64,000 nt of DNA from Arcticibacter sp. (GCA_021155045.1 JAJNQB010000008.1:62001-126000), one strand, 5' to 3'; shown: positions 1 to 7,790, numbered from the stretch's first letter. The notes: generated from the letters alone by a model not told the origin. A program made the numbers and translations.

Positions 1-2
1 TC

Positions 3-77
3 GGAACGGTAACAGTAGCATTAGGTTTAACAGCCTTGTGGGGAATTCTAAAAAGGAAAAAGAAAAAACAAAAATGA
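3..77 (+). CDS. C-terminal end of a membrane protein (5' part outside window)
   Basis: An open frame enters from the left edge and stops at TGA 75-77. The visible 24 residues are a hydrophobic stretch (VTVALGLTALWGIL) followed by a lysine/arginine tail, which looks like the last membrane segment and cytoplasmic tail of a small membrane protein. The stop overlaps the ATG at 74 of the next gene as ATGA, the translational-coupling arrangement seen through this element. The family cannot be judged from so little. In phage lysis regions such a protein is often a holin or another small membrane protein, but that is inference. Confidence 0.5.
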   Translation, partial: GTVTVALGLTALWGILKRKKKKQK

Positions 78-298
78 AAAATCGATTCATAACAGCTTTA
101 GCGCAATTGCTAAAAGACAAAAATGGTAATACCAGTCTGCGTGAAGTAGTCACAGTCTTGTTTGTGATTGTGTTGCTCGTGAGTTGGATTGCAGATCAGT
201 TCTTTGAATTACAAATGCCCGAACACATGTTTTACGGCTTTATAACCCTTGTGGGAGCAGGTTGCTTCGGGTACTCGATTGAAAAAAAACAAGTGTAA
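74..298 (+). CDS. small membrane protein, holin-like candidate
   Basis: The protein is 74 residues if started at ATG 74, which overlaps the preceding stop (ATGA); a GTG at 38 would add 12 lysine-rich residues but lies inside the upstream gene, so ATG 74 is preferred. It has a charged N-terminus and two hydrophobic segments (around VVTVLFVIVLLVSWIA and MFYGFITLVGAGCFGYSI), ending in a basic tail. Size and two-helix topology resemble holins or other small phage membrane proteins, and an Rz-like coiled-coil protein follows. I do not recognise the family by sequence. Confidence 0.55.
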   Translation: MKNRFITALAQLLKDKNGNTSLREVVTVLFVIVLLVSWIADQFFELQMPEHMFYGFITLVGAGCFGYSIEKKQV

Positions 299-317
299 AA
301 TTTAAAAACTAATAAAT

Positions 318-923
318 ATGAAACAGTTATTTTCCGCCTTTATCATAGGCATAATAGTTTGTTTCATCGCTGTAAAAAGCTGCGATGACAAACCAAAACA
401 GGTAAATGTAAAAGAAATCAAAAAGGAGATTAAAACCTCCGGCAACTTAGCAGAAACGGTTAATCACGAATACCAAAAAGCGAAACAAGAGTTCTCCAAA
501 GTTGCCGATTCTTTGAAAACTGAAAACCAAAAGCTAAATGTAAAACTGCAAGTAACAAGAGCGTTATTGAAGAAGCAGCAAACAGTAGTTGTAAGCAACA
601 TTCCTTGTGATACATTACGAAAGGAAGTCATAGTGCTGAACGATTTATGTAATGCTCAAGATAGTTTATGCAGCGTTTCCATTAGTTCGCTCAATCAAGC
701 GGTTGCAGTCAGGGATTCACAAATTGTAATGTGCAACAGGAGTTATCAATCCATGTTCGATATACAAAAAGAAAATCAGCAAAGACAAATGCAATTAGCT
801 GAAGAGTTGAATACAGCTTACAAGCAAAACAGAAAGAAGCGTTTTGAAAACAAAATGCTCACCTATGGGCTAATGATAATGTCAGGAATAACTACAACAC
901 TATTTATTAAATCACAGCAATAA
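318..923 (+). CDS. coiled-coil membrane protein, Rz/spanin-like candidate
   Basis: The 201-residue protein starts with a hydrophobic segment (FIIGIIVCFIAV, residues 7-18). A long charged region, rich in K, E and Q and probably a coiled coil, runs from about 25 to 180, and a second short hydrophobic segment (LMIMSGITTTLFI) lies just before the C-terminus. Several cysteines sit in the middle (near PCDTL and NDLCNAQDSLC). This plan and its place between two very small membrane proteins suggest an Rz-like envelope-spanning lysis factor, but there is no diagnostic motif. Its stop overlaps the next start as TAATG. Confidence 0.5.
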   Translation: MKQLFSAFIIGIIVCFIAVKSCDDKPKQVNVKEIKKEIKTSGNLAETVNHEYQKAKQEFSKVADSLKTENQKLNVKLQVTRALLKKQQTVVVSNIPCDTLRKEVIVLNDLCNAQDSLCSVSISSLNQAVAVRDSQIVMCNRSYQSMFDIQKENQQRQMQLAEELNTAYKQNRKKRFENKMLTYGLMIMSGITTTLFIKSQQ

Positions 924-1099
924 TGATAAAAGAGAAAACTATCGTTTCAACCACCACACTTGCAGCCTCTCTACTGATGTACTTCTATGCGAGAACCGCA
1001 CAAAAGGACGCAGTTCCCTATGTGATGATTGGTGGTTTTATGGGAGCGGTTATCGGAGAGAGCATTGTTGAATATATAAACAAAAATAAAAAAGACTAA
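923..1099 (+). CDS. very small membrane protein (58 aa)
   Basis: An ATG at 923 overlaps the stop of the preceding gene (TAATG) and opens a 58-codon frame ending at TAA 1097-1099, two bases before the next ATG. The peptide has two hydrophobic parts (around TTLAASLLMYFYA and VMIGGFMGAVIGESIV) and a lysine-rich tail. The tight packing on both sides is the main reason to call it coding. It could be a holin-type protein of the same lysis-like cassette; no homologous family is recognised. Confidence 0.5.
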   Translation: MIKEKTIVSTTTLAASLLMYFYARTAQKDAVPYVMIGGFMGAVIGESIVEYINKNKKD

Positions 1100-1101
1100 G
1101 T

Positions 1102-1659
1102 ATGGCAACTATTATTGAAAACAACGGAGGTAGTATCAAGATTACCGAGAATGGTTCATCACGTTTTGTTCTGAAGTATCAGGTTCGTGAAGTGGAAATC
1201 GTAAGAGATACCATTATCAAAATTGACATCGGACAAGGTGCGCTAAACAACATCTATATTGATCAGGCAGATGTTACTGCTCCTGCAACTGCCACAGTTG
1301 AAGAGTTAAGAGATCAAATAATTGGAATGTTACAAACCAATGTAACAGGAACAGCAACCGAAGCGAAACAAACAGAAGAGATCAACGAGATTAAAAATCT
1401 TCAGGCTGTGGTTGGGAACTTGCAAGCGAAAGTAAATTCATTAGATGACAAAACATTTTTCCAGCCTAAGTTGGTAGATGAAAGTAATCCAAATGCAGTT
1501 TATAACGGATTTGCAGTTCCGGGTACAGCAGTTGATGCACCTGTTTGGGCAATTCAGAAAGTAACCAAAACGAATGGTGTTTATTCCTACCAATGGGCAG
1601 GAGGTAACAGAAACTTCGACAAAATTTGGAACAACAGAAAAGCATTAATCTATAGCTAA
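1102..1659 (+). CDS. hypothetical protein of phage/mobile element
   Basis: The protein is 185 residues with no signal peptide. The N-terminal 60 residues are beta-rich (SIKITENGSSRFVLKYQV), residues 66-76 are helical (VEELRDQIIGML), residues 90-115 look coiled-coil, and the C-terminal part (VWAIQKVTKTNGVYSYQW ending in FDKIWNNR) resembles the ends of small structural or tail-associated proteins I associate with Bacteroidota prophages; that likeness is from memory and no family can be named. It lies between the lysis-like cassette and the methylases, two bases upstream of the next start. Confidence 0.5.
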   Translation: MATIIENNGGSIKITENGSSRFVLKYQVREVEIVRDTIIKIDIGQGALNNIYIDQADVTAPATATVEELRDQIIGMLQTNVTGTATEAKQTEEINEIKNLQAVVGNLQAKVNSLDDKTFFQPKLVDESNPNAVYNGFAVPGTAVDAPVWAIQKVTKTNGVYSYQWAGGNRNFDKIWNNRKALIYS

Positions 1660-1660
1660 G

Positions 1661-2950
1661 ATGAAAAGAGAAATCTCTCTATTAGATTTATTCAGCGGTA
1701 CAGGAGGCTTCGCAAGAGGCCTCCTTGCCTCTGGATTTATCATTAAGAACCATGCGTTTTCAGAGATCGACAAATATTCAGTTGCAAATTATCAATACAA
1801 TTTTAAAAATGCGAAAAGCCTCGGTGACATCACAAAAATCAACACGAAAAAAATCCAACGACCAGACATTATCTGCTTTGGTTCACCCTGCCAAGATATT
1901 TCAATTGCTGGCAAACGCAAAGGGCTTAAAGGAAAGCGAAGCAATCTCTTTTTTGAAGCAGTTAGAATCATCCGTGAATGCAGACCCGATGTTTTTATCT
2001 TTGAAAATGTCAAAGGGTTATTCTCAAGTAACCAAGGCAAAGACTTTGAGGTCATACTGCAATCGTTTGCCGACCTTGGGCTTTATGACATCCAATGGCA
2101 ACTGCTTAATACTAGCTGGTTTCTACCCCAAAATAGAGAGCGGATTTACGTTGTCGGATATCTTAGAAACTCATCCCGACCACAAATATTTCCTATCGGA
2201 GAAAGCGCTCAAGGGAGTGATGCGTTCAGTCAAAAAAAATCTAAAGGGAAAAATATAAGTCCGACCATTGATACAAAGGTTGGAGAAAGCACACATCGTT
2301 CTCCATATGTATTGCATTGGAAAGGTTCATCAACAAGATGGAAATATGACCAAATGCAAACAAGCCCTGCATTAAATACACAACAAGATTGGATACGACA
2401 ACCGCTTATTGCAAATAGTGTGGCATATCGCACTCGCAACTATAAAGGGCAAGGCGGAAAGATTGAAATGCGAAAAGATAAAATCGCCAATCAATTAACA
2501 ACAGCGCAAAAGGATAGCATGGTTATGTTCCATGTTCCTGAAGCAACAAAAAAAGGATATGCAAGCGCAACAGAAGGCGATAGTATCAATCTATCATTTC
2601 TTGAGGCAAACAAAAGAAGAGGAAGAGTTGGGAAAGGAATTGCAAATACAATTGATACCGGTGTTCAACAATATACACTTGGTCAAGGTTCGCTCAGAAG
2701 ATTAACACCAATTGAATGCGAGCGATTACAGGGATTCCCTGACAATTGGACAAAATGGGGAATAATTGATGGTGAGAAAAAAGAGATTTCTGATTCTCAG
2801 CGATACAAAATGTTAGGCAATGCAGTAAGTGTTCCTATCGTTTCAGAAATCGCAAAAAGAATGATTGGCGAGCAATCAAAAAACCAAGACTCTACTTTAT
2901 GGATTCTTGAAATGGAACTCGAATTAATGAATTTTAAAACAGCAGCTTAA
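1661..2950 (+). CDS. DNA (cytosine-5-)-methyltransferase
   Basis: Methylates cytosine C5 in DNA using S-adenosylmethionine. All main motifs are visible: motif I DLFSGTGGF at 9-17, catalytic motif IV GSPCQDIS with Cys77, motif VI FENV at 114-117, motif VIII QNRER at 157-161, motif IX RRLTPIECERLQGFP at 346-360 and motif X GNAVSVP at 386-392. The target-recognition region (about 180-340) is long and holds four short look-alike motifs (PTIDT 201, PALNT 236, ANQLTT 276, ANTIDT 328). No restriction endonuclease gene is adjacent, so this is an orphan, probably phage-type, methylase. It overlaps the adenine methylase start (TAATG). The recognition site cannot be read from the sequence. Confidence 0.95.
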   Translation: MKREISLLDLFSGTGGFARGLLASGFIIKNHAFSEIDKYSVANYQYNFKNAKSLGDITKINTKKIQRPDIICFGSPCQDISIAGKRKGLKGKRSNLFFEAVRIIRECRPDVFIFENVKGLFSSNQGKDFEVILQSFADLGLYDIQWQLLNTSWFLPQNRERIYVVGYLRNSSRPQIFPIGESAQGSDAFSQKKSKGKNISPTIDTKVGESTHRSPYVLHWKGSSTRWKYDQMQTSPALNTQQDWIRQPLIANSVAYRTRNYKGQGGKIEMRKDKIANQLTTAQKDSMVMFHVPEATKKGYASATEGDSINLSFLEANKRRGRVGKGIANTIDTGVQQYTLGQGSLRRLTPIECERLQGFPDNWTKWGIIDGEKKEISDSQRYKMLGNAVSVPIVSEIAKRMIGEQSKNQDSTLWILEMELELMNFKTAA

Positions 2951-3822
2951 TGAAAACACCTATAACATACTACGGAGGGAAACAAACTCTAATAAAATAT
3001 TTACTGCCATTGATTCCGCAACATAGAATGTATTGTGAACCGTTTTTTGGCGGTGGTGCTGTATTCTTTGCAAAACGAAAATCGGATGTTGAAGTAATTA
3101 ATGACATCAATGGAGAAGTAATTAATTTTTACAGAGTAATTAAAACCAAATTCTCAGAACTACAAAAGGAAATTCAATCAACACTACATAGCCGTGAACT
3201 TTACAAAAAGGCAATGGAGATTTACAAGAATCCTGAAAAATATTCAGATGTAAAAAGAGCGTGGGCTCTATGGACTGCAACCAATCAAGGTTTTGCAGGA
3301 ATGATTGGTTCCTGGGGATTCGGAAAAGATGATTCAAAAGAGGCAGCACTTGCCAATAAAAGAGATGCGTTCACAAAGGATTATGAACAGCGGCTCACAA
3401 AAGTGCAAGTAGAAAGTAATAATGCAATCAAAGTAATAAACAGATGCGATGACAAAGAAACATTTATATATGCAGACCCTCCGTACATTGGTTCGGATCA
3501 AGGTCATTATAAAGGCTATACGGAAAGTGATTACAGAGAACTACTCGACACGTTGGCCAAGGTAAAAGGGAAATTCTTATTGAGTTCTTATCCCTCAAAA
3601 ATCCTAACCAGTTACATCAATAAATACAATTGGAAAGTTCAAAAAATTACTAAAAGCGTTGCGGTAACAAAACACACAGATAAATTAAAAACGGAAATGA
3701 TTGTAATGAATTACGATCCCGCAAAAATGAAAGCCTTTAAGTATATACTGAATACAAAGGATAGGAAAGAACTACAAAGCTTATTAAAACAATTAACTCA
3801 ATTAAAATTTAAAACAAAATGA
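2950..3822 (+). CDS. DNA adenine methylase (Dam/D12-class N6-adenine MTase)
   Basis: A 290-residue N6-adenine methyltransferase of the D12/Dam class. The N-terminal YYGGK at 7-11 and the SAM-binding motif EPFFGGGAVFF at 30-40 come first, then the catalytic ADPPY with D176-P-P-Y179. The length matches the family. Its start overlaps the cytosine methylase stop and its stop overlaps the ATPase start (ATGA at 3819), so the three genes are very likely one transcript. With no cognate nuclease in sight, it probably shields the element's DNA from host restriction. It could methylate GATC, but specificity is not readable by eye. Confidence 0.92.
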   Translation: MKTPITYYGGKQTLIKYLLPLIPQHRMYCEPFFGGGAVFFAKRKSDVEVINDINGEVINFYRVIKTKFSELQKEIQSTLHSRELYKKAMEIYKNPEKYSDVKRAWALWTATNQGFAGMIGSWGFGKDDSKEAALANKRDAFTKDYEQRLTKVQVESNNAIKVINRCDDKETFIYADPPYIGSDQGHYKGYTESDYRELLDTLAKVKGKFLLSSYPSKILTSYINKYNWKVQKITKSVAVTKHTDKLKTEMIVMNYDPAKMKAFKYILNTKDRKELQSLLKQLTQLKFKTK

Positions 3823-5978
3823 GAATATCAACCAAAAATTATTTTAAAGCCATTACTGAAGTTGGTTTTGAGAATTTACCGGAGGTGCTTAAAAAATCTC
3901 ATTTGGTAATTGAAGAAAAAACTGAAAACGGAAAAGACTGGGGAATTTATGAAGACGATACAGAGGTAAAACGTGTATTTGACTTGGCGTTTGATAAACT
4001 TGAGGAATTTATCGATCGCAAAGAAGATGTTTCAGGCTTAGATGGCAACCCAATCATTGACAGAGCAAAGGAAGATGCCGCAGGATATAAAGACTTGCCA
4101 CTCGATAAATTAAAAATGATTTATCGTTTGGAACTTGATGCGGAGTTGGAAGATGGTTTAACACCTGAAATTAAAATTAGAAAGACTGCTTTGGAAAAAG
4201 CTATTGCTGCAAAAGAGGGAAAAAGCAATAGTGTATCCAGCAGTTCAAAAAACAAATTCGCAGGTATTAGCAATGAAATAAAATTCATTCACATGTATCT
4301 GAATTTCCATGATAAGGTTCTTTATAAAAACACCATTGGTTTATTTATAGATGATCTTCAAAAAGCAATCACAGAGAAGAAGATTACAAAAAAGTCGCCT
4401 GTTGCAAAAGAAATCATGGAGATGCAGGAGTCGGCATTGAAAGCGTTTAATTCCATGAGAAACGCCAAGCATATTATGTTGCGTCCTGAAGTAATTAAGA
4501 AACTAAAAGGCATCATTGAAAAGTATGAGAATGCTTACGATGATATTGACGAGACTTATGCTAAAGAAAAAAAGCAAAAGAAAAATTTAAACGGATTGGG
4601 TAATGTTCCAGTTAACATTATGCCGAGTAAGGAATTCACAAATCTTCATTTTAATACAATCGGGTTCACGGGAAAATGGCTTGACTTTATTGGCGATCCT
4701 GCTCCGGGTTTTACTGCGATGGTATTTGGAATGCCTAAGATGGGTAAAAGTTATTTGTGCATTGATTTTGCTGGCTATTTAGCGAGAAATCATGGCAATG
4801 TGTTATACGTTGCCAAAGAAGAGAAGCTTGATGCCACGTTGCAGAAAAAGTTAAAGGATAAAGATGTTGCTCACGAAAATTTATTTGTATCGGATGCACT
4901 ACCTACAGATCTATCTACATATGACTTTATTTTTCTTGACTCAGTAAACAAACTTGGTCTTACAGCCAAAGACCTGGAGAAATTGAAAACGCAAAACAAA
5001 GGAAAATCTTTTGTCTTTATTTTTCAGGCAACAAAAGGTGGTCAGTTCAAAGGAAACAATGAGTTTCAACATGATGTTGATGTTGTAATTGAAATACCGG
5101 AAAAAGGTATTGCAACTCAATACGGTCGTTTTAATCAGGGTGGAAAGATGGGAGTATTCGATGATGCGCCCATTGGAGATTTGGAAGAGTTAAATGGTGT
5201 CAGAAAAAGCGGAAAGAACTTGGAAGTTCCAAAGAAAGTATCGAACGTAGACACTATGAAAAAGAAAGCAACTACAACCGAAGACTGGACTGAGCCGGAA
5301 CACTTAAATAAAAGTGACCATGCAGTTCTTAAAGAAATTAATCGCCTTTATAAAGCAAAGAAATATAAAGAAGCGATGAACCGTGCAATGGAAACTGATA
5401 CCATTGTTAGGGAGGAAATCCCCGGAGAAATTTGGAAAAAGATGGGCGGTCAGTTAACTAAAACAGGAGAAGAAAGATTAAAAGCAAAACACAGCAAAGC
5501 TTCTTCTGAAATGGTTAAAGGAGAAAAGCCTAAACAAACAATCGTTTTTAATTCGACAATACGTGCTTTAAAAGGTGTGATTGAGCGTGAGTGGGATCTT
5601 GAATTAACGGATGGCGAGTACATTGAAATTTTAGATATTGCACAAGAACAAAGCGTGAATTTTTACGATGTAGTAACTGAAATGCATCCAAACCTTACAG
5701 CGTTTATGACGCAGATGGGGATGGCATTAAAAGTTTGGGATAAAACTGCTGAGAAATCAAAAGGAAAGTTTGACCCTCGTTTCTATGCAAATAGAAAGGA
5801 TGACGACAACCCTTCTTTTATCTTCAGTTTAACAAGTAGTAAACTGCTTGCCGAAGCTATCGAAGGAGACTTTGATTTAATTTACTTAGTGCGGAGGGAA
5901 TTAGCTAATCGTGGACAAGATAGCAAGGGCAAATGGGTTGGGTTTGATGAAGCTAAAAGAATACATAGAATCGAATAG
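3819..5978 (+). CDS. RadA/RecA-like P-loop ATPase of mobile element
   Basis: A 719-residue protein. The first 290 residues are charged and mostly helical, with no family I can name. A RecA-fold ATPase core follows: Walker A GMPKMGKS at 304-311, Walker B YDFIFLDS at 368-375, and QATKGGQFKG at 403-412, equivalent to the RadA segment containing K-x-G-x-x-x-G. The C-terminal 150 residues form a separate alpha/beta segment containing WDLELTDGEYIEIL. No DnaB-type or Lon-type C-terminal motif was seen. It likely acts in replication, recombination or packaging of the element. Translation is coupled to the adenine methylase through a 4-bp overlap, and a terminator hairpin at 5997-6021 closes the operon. 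Confidence 0.6.
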   Translation: MRISTKNYFKAITEVGFENLPEVLKKSHLVIEEKTENGKDWGIYEDDTEVKRVFDLAFDKLEEFIDRKEDVSGLDGNPIIDRAKEDAAGYKDLPLDKLKMIYRLELDAELEDGLTPEIKIRKTALEKAIAAKEGKSNSVSSSSKNKFAGISNEIKFIHMYLNFHDKVLYKNTIGLFIDDLQKAITEKKITKKSPVAKEIMEMQESALKAFNSMRNAKHIMLRPEVIKKLKGIIEKYENAYDDIDETYAKEKKQKKNLNGLGNVPVNIMPSKEFTNLHFNTIGFTGKWLDFIGDPAPGFTAMVFGMPKMGKSYLCIDFAGYLARNHGNVLYVAKEEKLDATLQKKLKDKDVAHENLFVSDALPTDLSTYDFIFLDSVNKLGLTAKDLEKLKTQNKGKSFVFIFQATKGGQFKGNNEFQHDVDVVIEIPEKGIATQYGRFNQGGKMGVFDDAPIGDLEELNGVRKSGKNLEVPKKVSNVDTMKKKATTTEDWTEPEHLNKSDHAVLKEINRLYKAKKYKEAMNRAMETDTIVREEIPGEIWKKMGGQLTKTGEERLKAKHSKASSEMVKGEKPKQTIVFNSTIRALKGVIEREWDLELTDGEYIEILDIAQEQSVNFYDVVTEMHPNLTAFMTQMGMALKVWDKTAEKSKGKFDPRFYANRKDDDNPSFIFSLTSSKLLAEAIEGDFDLIYLVRRELANRGQDSKGKWVGFDEAKRIHRIE

Positions 5979-5996
5979 TAGAAGGTAAAACCAAAT

Positions 5997-6021
5997 AAAA
6001 GCGGAGTAACTCTCCGCTTTT
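5997..6021 (+). terminator. intrinsic terminator after the methylase-ATPase operon
   Basis: A perfect 10-bp stem, AAAAGCGGAG paired with CTCCGCTTTT, closes a 5-nt loop (TAACT). It starts 18 bases after the ATPase stop and ends the phage-like operon before the Abi gene. Confidence 0.85.
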
Positions 6022-6071
6022 CCCATTCTCTAACTTGTTGTATCTTTAATCCAATTAATACATAAAGAAAA

Positions 6072-6983
6072 TTGAACAATAAAATAACACAGATTAGCAG
6101 AAGAAATATTTTCGATTTTATTCAAGCTGAACAACTTTGGTGGTCAGGTCGAATGAGCGAAATAGATTTTTTATCAAGATTATTTGATCTTGATAATTTA
6201 GAATCATATGATGGGCGTTTCCCAAATGCAGCAGGTGATATTTGGCAACATCGAGTTAACAATCCTAATGATTGGGAGGATAATTGGATTTATGCCGACA
6301 AACGATTTAACCTTCTTCAATGCGATGATTCCGTTTTTCTAAACTTTTTGTGCGAAATGATCCACCCTTTAGTTAGGGTAGATTCTTCAGAAGTCAATCG
6401 CTTACTTCAGATATTTAATGAAAATCTTAAAGAGGATAATTACGAAATAGTTGAAAAAAGTAAAATTTCCGGAAAACCAATTTTTGTTGGTAGAATAAAA
6501 ATAACAGGGCAAGAATTCCTGCAAAATAAAGGGGCTATTATTAAAAAAATACTCAATGCTGATTATGTAACTCAGCAAATTAGTTTAATGGAGACTTCTA
6601 TTGAGAATTCGCCCCATGTGTCCATAGGTATTGCAAAGGAGTTAATTGAAACGTGCTGTAAGTCAATATTTGAAGAAAGAAAGGAAGAATATGACAAGAA
6701 TTGGGATCTGCCCAAATTAATGAAGGAAACTACTAAACTTTTAAAATTGACTCCAGATGATATTCCAAATGAAATTAAGGCAGCAAATTCTATCAAACAA
6801 ATTTTAGGAAGCCTTTCATCAGTTGTCCAGGGAATCTCTGAGATTAGAAATGAATACGGAAGTGGTCATGGAAAGGATGGGAAATTTGTAGGTCTACAGC
6901 CACGACATGCAAAATTGGCGGTGGGAGCTGCATCAACCTTAGCAATTTATCTTTTAGAAACCCACGAATTAAGGAAACTATGA
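6072..6983 (+). CDS. AbiJ-type abortive infection protein (AbiJ-NTD3 + Abi_C HEPN)
   Basis: A 303-residue phage-defence protein. The N-terminal part (ISRRNIFD at 8-15, WWSGRMSEIDFLSRLFDLD at 23-41, GDIWQHRVNN at 55-64) matches the AbiJ N-terminal domain 3. The C-terminal part (SPHVSIGIAKELIETCCKS at 180-198, then SEIRNEYGSGHG, then RHAKLAVGAA) matches the Abi_C family. R259-N-E-Y-G-S-G-H266 is an R-x6-H motif of the HEPN RNase type, so RNA cleavage leading to abortive infection is the expected mode; this is family inference. A TTG start at 6072 is used because the conserved domain begins at once and no ATG lies upstream. It has its own leader after a terminator, so it is probably transcribed separately, possibly from a TATCTTTA box at 6041-6048. 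Confidence 0.85.
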   Translation: MNNKITQISRRNIFDFIQAEQLWWSGRMSEIDFLSRLFDLDNLESYDGRFPNAAGDIWQHRVNNPNDWEDNWIYADKRFNLLQCDDSVFLNFLCEMIHPLVRVDSSEVNRLLQIFNENLKEDNYEIVEKSKISGKPIFVGRIKITGQEFLQNKGAIIKKILNADYVTQQISLMETSIENSPHVSIGIAKELIETCCKSIFEERKEEYDKNWDLPKLMKETTKLLKLTPDDIPNEIKAANSIKQILGSLSSVVQGISEIRNEYGSGHGKDGKFVGLQPRHAKLAVGAASTLAIYLLETHELRKL

Positions 6984-7129
6984 TAAAAACTTTAATTTTT
7001 AATACCTTTGCTCAAAGAAATTTAAGAGGAGATTCTTTGAATTATAACAGCGACTTCCAACTACGAGAGTTCATCAGAATTCTAAGTGCTTGGAAATCAT
7101 CAATAAAGTTCGATAAATCCAACCTGTAG
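6980..7129 (+). CDS. possible 49-aa ORF overlapping the Abi stop (doubtful)
   Basis: An ATG at 6980 overlaps the Abi stop (ATGA) and opens a 49-codon frame. The product is moderately basic (it contains LREFIRILSAWKSS) and matches nothing I know. The overlap would suit a coupled small protein such as an antitoxin. However, the same stretch holds a -7 promoter box and a strongly foldable segment, which fits an RNA gene better. It is kept as the competing reading. Confidence 0.2.
   Translation: MIKTLIFNTFAQRNLRGDSLNYNSDFQLREFIRILSAWKSSIKFDKSNL
7003..7010 (+). promoter_or_regulatory. TAnnTTTG -7 box (TACCTTTG) directly after the Abi gene
   Basis: TACCTTTG is an exact match to the Bacteroidota -7 consensus TAnnTTTG and lies 20 bases after the Abi stop. 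Transcription would start near 7016 and run through the structured stretch into the terminator at 7145-7175. No clear -33 TTTG is seen at the expected distance. Confidence 0.5.
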
Positions 7130-7175
7130 GGTACAAGAATGAAGAGGCTGTCTCAAAAATGAGACAGCCTTTTTA
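7016..7175 (+). ncRNA. candidate structured small RNA downstream of AbiJ-type gene
   Basis: A promoter-like box (7003-7010), about 130 bases of foldable sequence and a strong terminator make a self-contained transcription unit with no convincing protein. The core hairpin runs from 7055 to 7095: TTCCAA pairs with TTGGAA, TAC with GTG, and AGAGTTC with GAATTCT around an ATCA loop. Outer pairings close it: ATTCTTtG at 7032-7039 with CAAGAAT at 7134-7140, and ACAG at 7047-7050 with CTGT at 7124-7127. It could be an antitoxin-type RNA for the HEPN protein, a host small RNA at the element boundary, or an attachment-site remnant. The class is not recognised, and 6S RNA cannot be excluded. Confidence 0.4.
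7145..7175 (+). terminator. strong intrinsic terminator
   Basis: An 11-bp perfect stem, AGGCTGTCTCA with TGAGACAGCCT, closes an AAAA loop and is followed by TTTTTATTTA. It ends whatever is transcribed from the box at 7003-7010. Between here and 7286 I see no gene. Confidence 0.85.
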
Positions 7176-7286
7176 TTTAGAATTGGTATTTGGGTGTCCA
7201 TAAGACTTTCACATCTATTAAACCAAACAACTAGGAGCTGTTTGCCTTTTTTATTTACCCCTTTATTTTACACGTGTGATGTATAA

Positions 7287-7775
7287 CTATTTCATATTCA
7301 CAAACTGTAATGGGATTTCATAATTTCCACTACGCATCATAGAAATAACAGCTTGCAAATCATCTATCTTTTTGGCAGTAACACGCACTTGGTCGTCCAT
7401 GATTTGAGCTTGTACTTTTAATTTAGAATCTTTTATATCCTTAATAATTTTTTTTGCAACTTCCTTATCAATACCTTCTTTAATTTTCACATCTTTTTTT
7501 ATCATGTTACCTGAACCATAATGTTCTTTACCAAAATCTAAACACAAAGGATTTAATTTTTGTTTAATCATACGTGAACGAATAGCATCTGTAATTGCTT
7601 CCATACGCATATCATTTTCAGAAACAATATGAACCAACATTGCTTTTTTATCTAAATCAATACTACTTTTAGAACCATTAAAATCAAAACGATTTAATAT
7701 TTCTTTACGAGCAACATTAATTGCATTATCAAGCAATTGAGCATCTACTTTATTTACAATATCAAATGAAGGCAT
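7287..7775 (-). CDS. yajQ: YajQ family nucleotide/c-di-GMP-binding protein
   Basis: A 162-residue cytoplasmic protein of the YajQ family (DUF520). It begins MPSFDIVNKVD, has NRFDFNGSKSSI at 28-39, and ends with the conserved KVQAQIMDDQVRVTAKKIDDLQ block and MRSGNYEIPLQFVN. Length and both ends match the family over the full span. Some YajQ proteins bind cyclic di-GMP and act with transcription factors in other bacteria; its role here is unknown. It follows a membrane-protein gene on the same strand with about 15 bases between them, so the two may share a transcript. Confidence 0.93.
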   Translation of the reverse strand: MPSFDIVNKVDAQLLDNAINVARKEILNRFDFNGSKSSIDLDKKAMLVHIVSENDMRMEAITDAIRSRMIKQKLNPLCLDFGKEHYGSGNMIKKDVKIKEGIDKEVAKKIIKDIKDSKLKVQAQIMDDQVRVTAKKIDDLQAVISMMRSGNYEIPLQFVNMK

Positions 7776-7790
7776 TATATAAAAATGAAA

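Noticed and set aside
1725..2258. A 177-codon open frame on the plus strand
   Set aside because: It lies wholly inside the cytosine methylase, whose motifs are intact in the other frame.
7016..7145. 6S RNA, tmRNA or tRNA fragment
   Set aside because: There is no tRNA-like T arm or acceptor, no tmRNA tag frame, and the 6S central bubble cannot be shown by eye; it is left as an unassigned RNA candidate.
7145..7175. Terminal inverted repeat of an insertion sequence
   Set aside because: The stem is followed by a T tract and no transposase or partner repeat is present, so a terminator is the simpler reading.
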